The notes beneath the pieces are model-generated. The model ran no database searches. It saw only the letters and a list, made by a program, of their open reading frames with translations, and had not been told where the DNA came from. A stretch of DNA of 64,000 nt from Erigeron canadensis (Eukaryota; Streptophyta; Magnoliopsida; Asterales; Asteraceae): positions 34,457,548-34,521,547 of the forward strand of contig NC_057769.1 of NCBI RefSeq assembly GCF_010389155.1, written 5' to 3'. The translations under genes were made by a program, and so were the position numbers. Positions within the stretch are counted from its first letter, which is position 1. Every line of letters starts with the position of its first letter. Below are positions 46,711 to 59,455 of the stretch, one piece after another.

Positions 46711-47149
46711 CACGAATCAATGAATGGTTTCGACGAAATCTGCAGTATGGCAAATCATTTGCTGGATCAATTTAGGGAGAGACATGGGGAAGGGGTAGAT
46801 TTGAGAGAAAGTGATCGATCAATTTTGGGTTTTTTTGTGTGTTTCTACTAGGGGAAGGGATCGAGACAAAGAGGGTTTTTTTTATTTTATTTTTAGTATT
46901 AGTGACGGTAGTTTAATCTAACCGGGTAGATATGGGAGTATAGATGTAGTAAGTTGAAGGCCATTTTAGTCACATCAGATTCTTACTCTTTTGAAGCCAG
47001 TTTGCTTTATAAGGAAATATAGATATAAATATAGTAAATAATTTAAATTTAAAGAAAGTTCCTAAAGATTTCTGTAAGTTTTGGGTTTCCTAATTTTCCC
47101 CATATATATATATATAAAGCATGATGTACAATGATTTTAAAACATGTTT

Positions 47150-47456
47150 TGGATATATCTATATCTATAATCCTTTAAAAAATAAATTGACTATCTATTT
47201 TAGAAAATTTAGCAATTTTGTTAATATCCCAAAACTACCCCTAAATAACCCTAACAAATATATTTAGAATTGTTAGTTTTTGCAGTTATTATTTTTTGCA
47301 TCTAATCCTCGACTTATATTTAGATTGATAACCACGGTTAAATGCCTCATCGTCGTATGTCATGAAGGTATCTTCAAAAGCCTATATTACCGTTATGACA
47401 TCTTACACGTTATAAACCGTTGTCGATGTAACGTGTGGGCAACCTTCTAGCTAGTA
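47150..47456 (+). mobile_element. Possible short non-autonomous Helitron
   Basis: The right end has an 8-bp stem (ACACGTTA ... TAACGTGT) followed by GGGCAACCTTCTAGCTAGT, ending in a CTAGT of the CTRRT type. The left end TCTATATCTATAATCC begins with TC. These are Helitron hallmarks, but the expected A|T insertion site is not clear on the right, so the call is weak. Confidence 0.35.
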
Positions 47457-48737
47457 TGATATATGTAATGGTTTAGAAGGGATTTATATGTAATTAACTC
47501 AAAATGTCGAAATGAAATGACGAAAACGAGATGTAAATCGATTTGTATATGTTTTATGTGGGGGTCGTGTGAATAAAATCTGAACATTCAAAAGAGAAAG
47601 AAAAAAAGTGTTAAACACAGTAAAATGTATCTTCAATTTCCCACCATTTAAAACCTCCATTCAAAATCATATTACAAAATTAAATAAAATCGTAATAAAG
47701 TAAGATTCAATTAAATTTTAGTAATACTCCGTAATAAACAAATTACATAACATTAAAGTAATATTAAATTCAATTCAATTTAATTCCATAATAAATACTA
47801 AATAAAATAAAATAAATATTCCCATCAAATTTTAATAGTCCTTTTAAAGTTTTTTCCCTTGTTCTCTTTCAATTTTAACAGTTGAAAAAATATGTTTGTT
47901 TTATATAACACTAAGCATGTATATGAATGAACTTTTATATAACTATTGATATGAAATATATGATGAGGTTTTAGGTAAAATAAAACAAATATTAAAATAA
48001 AATAAATAAAATAATAAGGTTTTTTTCAATGAATCTTCGTGGATCAATTTAACCATGATTTAAGAGTAAACATCTAATCCCTATATAACATATTATGTTT
48101 TTACACGTATGTTTTAATAATATAATTTATATTAATTATTGTATAATATAAGAGAAATGAGAATATGTGGTTGTTATGTATTTAAAATTGGGTATGAAAC
48201 CCTTCATATTTAGTATTTAATCCATAAAAAAGTTATTAATTAATTTTACAATAAATATTAAAAATTTATTATACATAAAAATTATGAGACTCAATCATTT
48301 ATCCATTATATACTAAATATTAAAAAAAATTAGTATGTAAGAGTTTTATATCTAAGTTTAAATATCTAAAAATACCTATTCGGTTTTTCATAATCTAAAA
48401 AAAAACGATCAAATTAAATATAGACATTTAAAATGAAACGAAGATAAAAAACATTAAATTATATGAAACCCATATATCCTTTCTCTTTGTGTGGTGAATT
48501 AATTTAGGAACATCTTAAATTAGGGACCATTAGGGACATGTAACTAATTCACACATGTATAAACTTACATATGTGTAAGTTGTAGTGACGATAGTCGTCG
48601 TCGTCGTTAGAGGATCAAAGTGATGGTCCGAGATGATGGTAATGGAAATAGTGGTGGTGATGATGAATGATTGAAAAATATCCTTAATGTCCCTGATATA
48701 AAAGTATCCATAAATTAACTTTTACCCTCTCTCTGTT

Positions 48738-48750
48738 ACTCTATATATGT
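48738..48750 (+). promoter_or_regulatory. TATA-like element of the poly(A)-binding protein gene
   Basis: CTCTATATATGTG lies about 165-175 bases before the start codon, leaving a pyrimidine-rich 5' leader with CTCCCTC and CTCTCT motifs. Confidence 0.4.
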
Positions 48751-48913
48751 GAGTACTTGAATTCAATTTTGACATTGAAACGCCTATTTGGTTTTCCCCC
48801 TTCTCCCTCATTATTCTCTCTAACATATATGCATTTTCATCGGAAAATTTATTACTACTACTAATTTAATAATAATAATAAATCTCAGTGTAATAATATA
48901 TATCAAAACAACA

Positions 48914-51900
48914 ATGGCGGCACCGCCACAACTACCACCACCACCACCTGTGGCGGCAAACCCACAACTAGCATCATTGTATGTCGGTGACTTGCACCCC
49001 ATAATTGATCATATACAACTAACCAATCTTTTCTCAGACTACAAGACCTTATCATCTGTTCGTGTTTGTCGTGATTCATCAACTGGTCGATCTCTTTGTT
49101 ATGGATATGCCAACTTTTTTTCTCGACAAGATGGTATATATCTATATCTATTTCTATATTTTATGTCTACACACACACAGTACACGCAAAATATACATAC
49201 ATGCATATGCATCTATTCGATTTAAATATAAGTAAATTATGAATTATAGTTTTTGATAAATGATTTTGTGACATTAATTTGAATTTGAAATTTCTTCTTT
49301 GATTTTGTGTATGTAAACTTGCATGTAGTAAGTTCTTGTAAATTATGAAAAGAATCATAAACTTTTTTTTTTATAAATCGGAAGTTATATATTATTTGTG
49401 GGTTTTGAACTGTGATGAAACAGAAATATGCATAATTAAGTATATGAAGTCATAAAAATTGATTTAAAATTTGAGAATGACATTTTATTTATTTACTTTC
49501 TCAGTCCAATTTAAATTGTCCTATTTTGACTGGTCAAGTCTTTTTCTTCTGACTTTGACTGTTAATATCTTTGTTTGTGTTATATATTAGTTGATGAAAG
49601 TTATATTAATGAAAAGTACATTTAAAACTCAATCAATTCATATATGTTATATCAAGTGTTATATGACACAAACAAAAATATATACAGTCAAAGTTGACAA
49701 TTTCGGTCTGATTATCATGGTGTTTTTATTAATACGAGTACTTGTCATTTTTGGAGTTGCGAAAGCTATTAGTTTTAAAAATGTGAGTTTTCTGTTATGA
49801 TGGTGTTTATTGTTAATACTATAAAGGTTGCAAATTTTTGTCACCTGTTTGGATAATACGAATGTACTTTCCTAATTTGTACACATTGCGGCGCGGTTAT
49901 ATAAGTAAATGTAATGGAAAAGCGATGTAATAATGAAAAAGCGTATCGCGGTCATATAACTTATTTTGGACATTATTGTTGCCTTTTTTAAATTGAACGC
50001 GGGAATTAGCATATGTTTTCGATGACTGAGAAGTGCATTAATGTGTTTGAATTGAAAAGGTCTAAGACGCTTTATCTCATTTATGATATTCGACGTGTAG
50101 TTGCATGATGACAACATGGGTCGTCATAAAATGTCGTCGCCAAAAGCCTATAGTGACGACAAACGAGACATACAACGACTACATCTGGTGTCAAAAAACC
50201 TGTTTTTTTTTTTGTTTTTTTTTTGTTTTAGGGTGAGAAGTGCATCAATGTGTTTTAAGAAAAATGCAAAGATACTTTATCTCATTTGTGATATTCGATG
50301 TGTATTTGCATATAGCTCTTGGTGTTGTTAGTCACAAAAATGATAATCTTGGATAAGAGGCTGGCTTGTTGTAAAGGAAATAAATACTATATAAACATAA
50401 GCGTTTAAATGGTCGTCTATATATTTGGTACTCGAATTCATGCTATTATGCTTGCATAGAGACATGGACCATATGCTTTGTGGTCTCGAGTATTTTAATC
50501 TGAGAAATGTTAATCATCTTCAATTTACTGTATGTATTAATAGTCCATTTTTTCTTAACTTTTCAACTGATTCTTTAGCATTATTATCTACCAAATTTGA
50601 TACATTTGCTCCTCTAAACTTGCATTTACTATACTTGATTCGACCAGCTATTCACGCTATCGAGACAAGAAACAACACCATATATTATGGGAAAATGATA
50701 AGGGTCACATGGTCCCATCGCAACCCAGATGTGAGAAGAAGTGGCATCGGAAATGTGTTTGTCAAGGTATTTCTGAACTGGTTTTGTTATTCATAATCCT
50801 TGTAAATCTTGCTTGAGTAATATCAGTATATGTGTGTATATATATGCATAATTACTACTGCTAAAAAAAGAAGCTATTTCTGGGCCGTCGTGTTAGCATA
50901 TGGGTAAGAGAATATTTCAATGTTTGAATCTGATTAAAGTGTATATGGTATATTTGGTTGCAGAATTTAGACGGGTCATTTAACAATGTCCAACTTCAAG
51001 AACTGTTTAGCAGTTTCAGTAATATATTGTCTTGTAAAGTGGCTGTATCTGAGGATGGTAAAAGCAAAGGGTACGGCTTTGTTCAGTTTGATTCTGAACA
51101 AAATGCAAATGCTGCTATTGAGAAACTTAATGGCTCTGACGTTGCAGGCAAGCAAATGTATGTGTCCTATTAATATTGTATCTCGATTTTGGATCTTTTT
51201 GTTGCCCCTTGTGTACGTGCATGGTTGATAGTTGACTTTTACATCTCATCTTATATTTTCGCAGATATGTAGGAAAATTCGTGAAAAAAAGTGACCGAAT
51301 CTTACCTGGTCCTAATGCCAAGTACACAAATCTGTACATTAGAAATCTAGATTCAGATCTGACAGAAGATATTCTCCAGAAAACCTTTTCTAAATTTGGA
51401 AAAATTGTTAGCCCAATTATTAGAAGAGATGACAATGGTGTATCAAAGGGCTTTGGTTTCGTGAACTTTGAGAACCCAAATGATGCACGAAAGGCAGTAG
51501 AAGCCATGAACGGCTTTAGTCTTGGTAAGCTATTATATTTCATCATTTTGCAAATGTAAGTAATCTTCTTTATAGACGGATTTTCACCTATGGAGCTACC
51601 CTTTTAATTTTGTTTTAATGCAGGTTCAAAGGTTTTATACGTTGCCAGAGCTCAAAAGAAAGCGGAGAGAGAACAGATTCTGCGACGTCAATTTGAGGAC
51701 AAGAGGAAAGAACAAATGTCGAAATATCAGGTACTTTAACAGGATCTGGTGTCATAACTCTCTTCATTGAACTAATATTATATGTAACTAATTTATTTTT
51801 CAAACTATCAATGAACTTTATTTCCTTTTAGGGTTCAAATCTCTATATCAAAAATATTGATGATGATGTTACTGAGGATGAGTTGCAAGAACACTTTAGT

Positions 51901-54498
51901 CAATGTGGTACAATTACATCTGCTAAATTGATGTGTGATGATAAAGGACAAAGCAAATGTTTCGGATTTGTTTGCTTCTCAACACCAGAAGCAGCACGCA
52001 AGGCTGTGAATACCTTTCATGGTGAAGTAACTTTATATTATGTTATTTTTGTATAGCTTTTCTTTTGCGTTAAGTGCCATATACGAGTATGTTCTATTGT
52101 TATTTGTTAATTGTGTTTATTTATATGATTATCTTTAAATTATAATATTTGCTTATGTTTTAGCTTCTTTCATGCAGTATGAATATTTGTTGGCTACCTA
52201 ACGTTGCTATACTTCTTTAATGGTGCTTTTGCAGGGTACATGTTACATCGAAAGCCTTTGTATGTGGCCTTTGCTCAAAGAAAAGAAGAGAGACAAGCAC
52301 AGTTACAAATTCAACGTGAACAACGTTTGGCCGAACTATTAGGCGCGTCTCCTGTCATTCATGGAGGTTATCCTCCTTTTTACTATACAACCCCTTCTGG
52401 TTACATTTCACAAGTACCTTCACAGCCAGGGATGATATATCAGCCTTCGGGCGTGAGGCAGGGGTGGAGGCCTAATGGGTTTTCACCTCCAACAAGGCAT
52501 GCTTTTCAGCCATCTGCACCCTCTTTTGTAAGTTTACTGATACGCTTACCATGCATGTTTATTCTTTTCAGGTGGTTATTTGAGAACTGATTGTGATATT
52601 GTATTAGTGTGTCGAAAGAGATTCTCTTTAATATTTTTTTTTGATCTTATTATGGGGATGATAAATTGTATCTTTTCAGATTCCTAACGCTGGTCCAAGA
52701 CCGTACACACAAATTAGAGGGAGAATGAATGGGCATATGCAGCAACCACAAAGTGGTCTTACTGCTCCATATGTGTCTCACTTGCAGCAACCTATTCATA
52801 CATCAAGTGCATCTAGCAACCAACAGGTATGCAAGACTTTCTATTGTATTAGATATTTTTTTTGTATATTGTGGCATCAGATCATATAATTTATTGACAT
52901 TTTATTCTGCTCTTATCTTGATACTAGCTAGTAATCTGTTCTCTAAAATTTTCCGATATAGATTGTTTTCGGTTATCATAAACATAGTTAGGATAACAGA
53001 AGATTATAAAGAATCAGTCTCGACTTTCTCAATAATAGATAGTAAGTTTTCTACCGTGTATCATGAAATAATAAACAGGTAGGCAGTACGTCAGTCAGGG
53101 TCATCTGTTATCACCGGCTTCTTGGTTACATGCTCTCCTTTCTCTAGGTAAAACGACAATCCTGGTTAGAATTGACAACTTGGGTTATCCTGAGTCTATG
53201 AAGAATCATCTCAAAAAAATCTCTAAATCTTTGTCATCATGAGTGTTGATAAACTTCTTGAAAATGATTTAATAAACTTGGTAAGTACATACTCAATATC
53301 ATAAAATTGATCATGGTCCATAATGGTAACTTGAAGATCATTCTTGATCAATGATTTCCATTTGTATTTGACTCTTATGATAGAAAAACAGAAGAATTTG
53401 GCATTAATCGAGCCCTGCATTATGACCTCAAAATTCCATAACTTGAATCACTAAAGGGCTTTATTGATGATCACCAATATTGTATCTCAAACTGTTATTA
53501 GCTTTACAAGACTCTTCACATCACAGCACAATTGTCTGTGCTGCTTTTAAGATCCTTTATCAAATCGCTTTGTCACAATTAGTAATAAAGATATATAGAT
53601 GCTCACCATATATTATTGACTCTATATTATTTAACCCCGAATCGTTTTACATTTGGTGTTACTATCTCCAAACTGTGATCCTTCTCCAATATGACTCGTC
53701 TAAGTCTGTAGCATAGTTTGTTGATGTATTTGGCAAGTTCAAGGGATGTAAGGTAGTTTATTGTCAATCACATGCATGCGTTCTATCCTGTACGTAGTTG
53801 TATCATATTTTGTTGTGTTCATTTTTTTATGGTATTCATTTTTCAGCTTGCAGGACAGGTCAAGTATATGCCAAATGGATATGTGCGTATCATTAATAAG
53901 GGAACTGCTTCAAATTCTGATGTGTCATTAGGTGAGGGAACAGAGGCGTTGACTAGTGTGCTTTCTGATGCTTCCCCAGAGGTCCAGAAGCGAATTCTAG
54001 GAGATCGCCTCTATCCTCTTGTCAACGAACTCAAGGTATTGTTAAAGTTTATACTAGATGTGTCAAAATGGAAAGTTGGACATAACAGGTCAAAATCTTA
54101 ATTTCATTTAAATAAAGGTCCGAATGGGCTTGTGGTTGGATCTACCAACAAAATCTTTCCGTTCATTTTTAGATATGATACTAATTTTTACAAGTTTAAT
54201 AATAATAACTTTCATTTAAAAATCAGTTTTAGGAGGAATTTCTTGTAGACTTGTACTATGAATCTCATGTCTTTTAATTTTATGGTTTCAAATAAAGCCC
54301 GATCTTGCTACAAAGATCACTGGAATGCTTTTGGAGATGGAAATGGCCGAACTGCTTATACTTTTGGAATCACCTGAATCTTTGGCTAATAAGGTGGATG
54401 AAGCTGTGAAAGTACTCGAGGTTTTCAAAACCGATGTCTCCAACCAAGACTCGTCTGTTCATCCCCGTATCTTATCTAACGGCGTAGCCGTCAACTAA
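48914..54498 (+). CDS. Poly(A)-binding protein, four RRMs and MLLE
   Basis: Ten exons, 48914-49133, 50648-50766, 50964-51157, 51265-51524, 51624-51730, 51832-52021, 52235-52527, 52680-52826, 53847-54035 and 54298-54498, join in phase with GT/AG sites to 639 residues. RRM1 is at about 21-98, RRM2 109-186, RRM3 199-276 and RRM4 302-378. A P/Q-rich linker leads to the C-terminal MLLE domain ([20 protein letters not shown]). Such proteins coat poly(A) tails, support translation through eIF4G and control deadenylation, and MLLE binds PAM2 peptides. Two RNP1 motifs are unusual: RRM1 has CYGYANFF, and in RRM4 the usual glycine is cysteine (KCFGFVCF). This suggests a diverged paralogue, not the main housekeeping copy. 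Introns 1 (1,514 nt) and 8 (1,020 nt) are long. Intron 1 holds a MITE. Confidence 0.9.
49496..49716. mobile_element. MITE in intron 1 (relative at 63334-63589)
   Basis: Shared with the 63.4 kb element in the same order are GTCCAATTTAA, TTTTGACT, AATATCTTTGTTT, GTTGATGAAA-TTAT, ATTTAAAACTCAATC and CATATATGTTATATCAAGTG. The right end has decayed. Confidence 0.7.
50027..50313. repeat. Direct repeat pair in PABP intron 1
   Basis: A block starting TGAGAAGTGCAT-AATGTGTTT and containing CTTTATCTCATTT-TGATAT occurs at about 50027-50107 and 50233-50313, with a short GTCGTC-rich insert between. Confidence 0.75.
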
Positions 54499-57168
54499 GA
54501 GCAAAAATGGAGATGGAGTTGGTTATGGTCCTGAACCGAAATTTCAAATCAATACAGATCAACACCAACCTGTCTCCAGAACTCACAAATGGTAAGTTTT
54601 TAGCAGTAGCTCTTTAGTTGAATCGAACCTACCTATTAGTTTCTCATAACTTGTAACTTTTGCTTTTTATCTTTAAGTTGGGGTTTAAGTTGTTGCTACA
54701 GACGTTGGCAACGAACTATATGTAGTTGGTATCTAGACTTATGTGTGGTTCTGTTTTTGTTTGGTGTTATCTATGAACTTTTAGGTTAAATAAATTGCCA
54801 ATGCTATGAGATATTATTATAGTTTATAAGCAACTATTCTATATATTGGACAAAAAATAGAAAGAAGAACACACTTATTATCTGATATATTTTCATATAT
54901 CCCTATTAAAAGTCCAATTTTTTGGGTGGAGATCCTTTAAATTAGTTTCAACTTCAGGGATCAAGTTAAAGAAATATTGACCATTAGATGTTAATCAAAA
55001 GTCAAGATTTATATCTTTATCTTTAAATCTTGACTTTTGATTACATTCAATGGTTAAGATCTTTTTAACTTGACTAGTCAAGTTGAGGAACTTCTCCCCC
55101 AATTTTTTCTAGTAGTTAACAAACAAGGCTTATGCCTTTGTTTTCCAAAATAGTTGGACCAATTTTCAATGTATCATTTTTTTTTAATTGGCCAACATAA
55201 CCTATCATGTTGATTTCAACTCCAGTAGATCTTAATTCGTTCAGAAGTGCTTACGAATGTTAGCGTTGTCTTAACTTCGCTTGAAAACCTTATCATTAAA
55301 GGGAGTGTATCAAACTTGACTTTGTTTAGAACTAAGTTCCAAAAGTGGGTTAGCCCTATAAGGTACAAGACACCTTATTTCCTTTTTCATTTGCTATGAT
55401 TATACAGGATGCAAGTGAAATTAAAAGTGATAAATTGTAGAACAAGTCATTAATACTTGTTGATCGAACAACTTGATTCAAATACTTGTTGTAACGACTT
55501 CTATGAATATAATTAGTTATTCACGTTAATAATCATAGGTGGAAATATTGAGCATCTGAATAATCATGATTAGAACGTAAATACTATATTTTAAAGCGTT
55601 CGACAATACCAGTTAAAATTGTCATTAATAAAATCCATAATCAAGAAGAGTTCTGATGGTTTATTTCGTAACTTAAACTTTGTATAGTCAAAATTGCGAT
55701 GGTCATCATGTTTATTTTTAAATACAAGAGGATCTCTATCTTTTCCATTATGTAGCAACTTAAAAAAAAATGCCAACATGTTGAATTGGCCCGTGATGAA
55801 ATCCAGTGACAAGTAACGAAGACAAACCCATGTAAATGATCTTCTCATTTATAAATTTGGAGTTAATAAAACCCTCTACCTCTTAATGCCCAACTAACAG
55901 CGTGCCTATAAGTCAAGATCCGTGTTTAAATGATAGAAATATCTGAAATTCCTAAGTTAGAAGTTTAGGTTACTATCCCCAGCAATTAATGTCACAACTT
56001 GTTAACGAAGAGTAGTGATCTACGTTACGCTACTACCGATCCCTAGAAATTGAATACACAACTTGTCGATAATATATTTTTGTATATAGAGATTCTAATT
56101 AAGTTGCAAACTAACTCAACGAGATTTATCAATACTTTCTAATTGTGACACTTTGCTTAACTAGATGTGCATTCAGCATTCGGGGCAGACTGATTTCCAT
56201 AACCCCAAAGGTAATAATTAAAGGCTATATATATCAAATTTATACTACCTGCGCGTTACAACGGATATCATTGACAGTGTGTGTGCGTTCGATGTAGTGA
56301 TTACTTTAAAAAAATATAAGCGAACAATCAATTAAGCGAGATACCATGATGATAACGTGACTTTAATAGTAGCCAACATTAAAAAAAAATTACACGTATT
56401 CAATTAATTGAGATGAGAGTGTGTGAGTGGTTTAGATAGGAATGCATTTGAATTAAAATAAAAATTAAGTAATTATGTATATTCGTGTGCTTATATTTTC
56501 AACATTTATGAGAGAGAGTATTATTTTTTTTATATGATACGAGAGAAAGGTACCCGTGCGTTGCGACGGTGATGACGAGGTGGTGATGTGGAGGTGATGG
56601 GGTAATCTACCTGACGGGCTCTGCCCTTTGATTTAAAAATTTGTTGAAATTATATATCGAATGACATTTCTAATGAAAGATCATGAAATTTTAAGAACAC
56701 CAATATAATTTTTATAATTTATCGATGTACTGTCTTTGAGATAAACGATTTTGAATGAATTAGGGAAATAAATAATTTATGGATGAGAGAAAAAAATGAG
56801 TGGTTGAGATTTGAGTAGAGAAAAAAAATATTATAGTTATTTTAGGTAAATATAGAATAAATAGGATGCACATTTTGAGAAAGTAAATGTTCAAAACTTA
56901 AAATTTTAAACAAGAACTATTTGTTAATATAGTATAAATATAGATAAGATAGTATAAATAAATTTGTACTCGTAGTATTGTACGATGCACCTTGTTTTGA
57001 ACCTAACCAAATATAATTAAATGTATATTTAAATAAAAAGTCTAAAACCAACGGATTCAACATTAATACCACACCGGCCACTTGGTTATATATCAACCTA
57101 TAACACGTTTCATGATCACTATATATACTAGGTTCCTAGCTACGCTTAATATATGGAAAAAGTGAGTA
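54499..57168. other. Intergenic region between PABP and threonine deaminase
   Basis: No supported gene. It contains the 3' UTR of the poly(A)-binding protein gene, one MITE (listed separately) and AT-rich sequence. Confidence 0.5.
54924..55100. mobile_element. MITE, copy 2 (relative at 32439-32626)
   Basis: It has the same layout as the 32.4 kb element: GGGTGGAGATCC left and CTTCTCCCCC right ends, with a central palindrome AATCAAAAGTCAAGATTTA against TAAATCTTGACTTTTGATT. Confidence 0.75.
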
Positions 57169-57319
57169 TGATGCTGTTATGCACCCAACTTGGGTGAAAA
57201 ATCCCTAACATACTAATATTTTAATATTTTAAATAAATACATGGTCCTCATGATTTTTATCTTTTAAAAAAAGGTATGTGATGGGTTTTTCACCCAACTT
57301 TGATACCTAACAGCCTCAT
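57169..57319. mobile_element. Short MITE upstream of threonine deaminase
   Basis: Inverted-repeat arms of about 45 bp: left GCTGTTATGCACCCAACTTG with GGTGAAAAATCCC, right the complement of GCTGTTAGGTATCAAAGTTG with GGTGAAAAACCC. The middle is AT-rich. It lies about 0.55 kb upstream of the start codon. Confidence 0.8.
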
Positions 57320-57800
57320 ATTCTCTTCCCCCTTAATATATATAGTATACGAAGCAATAGTGATTTATTTAACAAGACGAGCTAGTGATAACGATAGATA
57401 AAGTTCCGGCTTAAAAATATTAGTACTTCATTTTAGCTGTAACAGGTCACATAAAAGATTGATTTGTACAATTTTTCATGTATATATATTGATATTGTAC
57501 ACATTAAATTATACATCTATATATGATATAGTATAGCAAAGTTTTTAGTTCGTTGCTATTGTTATATGATTCATCACATAACTAATTTTTTATTTATTTT
57601 TTATTATAGAAGTATAGATAAGAGGATGCAAACAAGCAAGTCTAGTTCTCGTTTAATACTTACCGGGGTCAAATTCAACTCAAACTTTCCATTACTGTTC
57701 AAAAGCCCGATTAAAATTCTTTTATTCAACTAGTTTCCTTGTACGATCGAACTGAAACCAAATTGTATATTAATGATGGAAATGTTGTGCTTAGCAAACT

Positions 57801-57810
57801 TTATAAAAGG
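57801..57810 (+). promoter_or_regulatory. TATA box of the first threonine deaminase gene
   Basis: TTATAAAAGG lies 71-80 bases before the start codon, at a distance consistent with a short leader. Confidence 0.55.
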
Positions 57811-57880
57811 TGCCAACCTAGCTTTGATGCTTACAAAAATTCACAATCATCACTCTATTAATATACAGTACTATTGATCG

Positions 57881-59455
57881 ATGATGGCGACCGTGTTGTA
57901 TTGTCCATGTAACGTACGTCAACTACTGCCTCCCATCCGCCGCAACCCAAGTGTATTTTTTGTTACAACCATATTGTCGAAATCAGCTGAAAACTCGTAC
58001 CCTACAAAAGCCATCATCAATAGTAGTAGTGTAGTTTGTGCTATACCTCAGACATCATTACTACAGTTTTCTCCGGATTCGTTGCAGTATGAACAAGGTA
58101 TGGTGGGAGCTGTCCCGGATGGTTGTGTGTGTGACTCGCCGATTGGTGCAATGGAGTACTTGACCGGCATATTGACTACCAAGGTTTATGATGTGGCGGT
58201 AGAGTCACCCCTGCAGCACGCGACAAAGCTGTCGGAGAGGCTTGGAGCTGATATATGGCTGAAAAGAGAGGATACTCAGCCGGTAATTAAGCAGTAGTTC
58301 CCAATTTTATTTTATTTTTTTTGATATATACTAATAGAGGCCGGTTGTAGGTTTTTTCGTTCAAACTTCGTGGAGCATATAACATGATGGCAAAGCTTTC
58401 AAAGGAACAACTTGCGCAAGGCGTCATATGCTCTTCTACTGGAAATCATGCTCAAGGGGTTGCTTTAGCAGCCAAGATTTTAGGCTCCAATGCACTGATT
58501 GCCATGCCCTTTACAACGCCTCAAATCAAGGTCTATGTTTGCTTCATGTTATGTATGACGTACGATAAGCTTTTGATCTGTTAAAAAGTTGTGATAATTT
58601 TTCGTATTTCATGATATTCATTTAGTGGGAGTCGGTTAAGGATTTGGGCGCAACAGTTGTTCTTGTGGGAGGCACATACGATGAAGCACAAACGTATGCC
58701 AAAAAAAGGGCGTTGGAGGAGTATCGCGCCTTCATCCCTCCTTTTGATCACGTGGATGTTATAATGGGCCAGGGAACTATTGGAATGGAGATTGTACGCC
58801 AATTGCAAGGCCCGATACATGCCATATTTGTGCCTGTGGGTGGAGGTGGCTTGATAGCTGGTGTTGCTGCCTATGTGAAGCGGGTTTTACCAGAGGTGAG
58901 TGTTTTCAGTACCTATGAAAAAAAATGTATTTCTTGACACGCTAAAAGTTCAAAATATGTCACTAATTAAAATTACACAGGTACGGATTATAGGGGTAGA
59001 GCCTGATGACGCAAATGCAATGGCTTTGTCGTTGCATCATGGCCAAAGAGTTATGCTTGATCGAGTGGGTGGCTTTGCAGACGCCGTTGCAGTGAAAGAG
59101 GTTGGTGTTGAAACTTTTCGCCTATGTAGGAAGTTAATTGATGGAGTAGTCCTTGTCAGCCGTGACGCTGTCTGTTCATCCATAAAGGTTAGCAAATCTG
59201 TATATATATATCTGTATCTATATATATATACTCAAATGGACTAATAGTTTGAGGCTAATAATATGTTTGTTTGTTTTGAAGGATATGTTTGAGGAGAAAA
59301 GGAGTATCCTTGAACCAGCTGGTGCCCTTGCTCTTGCTGGGGCAGAAGCATATTGCCGATACTATAACCTCAAGAATACCAATGTCGTAGCGATAACCAG
59401 TGGAGCCAACATGGATTTCGATAGATTGAGATTGGTAACTCAAATGCTCACTTAA
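57881..59455 (+). CDS. Plastid threonine deaminase lacking the regulatory domain
   Basis: Five exons, 57881-58282, 58351-58530, 58626-58895, 58981-59187 and 59282-59455, join in phase to 410 residues. Threonine deaminase (EC 4.3.1.19) converts threonine to 2-oxobutanoate and ammonia, the committed step to isoleucine. A serine/threonine-rich transit-like stretch (about 1-55) precedes the PLP domain: Lys139 in [21 protein letters not shown] (162-172), the phosphate-binding GGGGLIAG (266-273) and [13 protein letters not shown] near the end. Biosynthetic plant enzymes are about 590-600 residues, with two C-terminal ACT-like domains that bind isoleucine. Here the frame stops (VTQMLT, stop) where those should begin, and no remnant is seen downstream. 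The protein should be catalytic but insensitive to isoleucine, if it folds. The first ATG at 57881 is followed by another at 57884. A second gene follows 2.5 kb downstream in the same orientation. Confidence 0.88.

Larger units (their letters stand above)
40495..48913. other. Gene-poor AT-rich region, 8.4 kb
   Basis: No supported gene on either strand. The left edge should carry the helicase promoter and the right edge the poly(A)-binding protein promoter. Inside are repeat remnants, listed separately where they can be described. The rest is AT-rich sequence in which I see nothing definite. Confidence 0.55.

Noticed and set aside
52729..53082. An open frame across the exon 8 end and intron 8 of the poly(A)-binding protein gene.
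   Set aside because: It is out of phase with the gene and reads through a good donor site.
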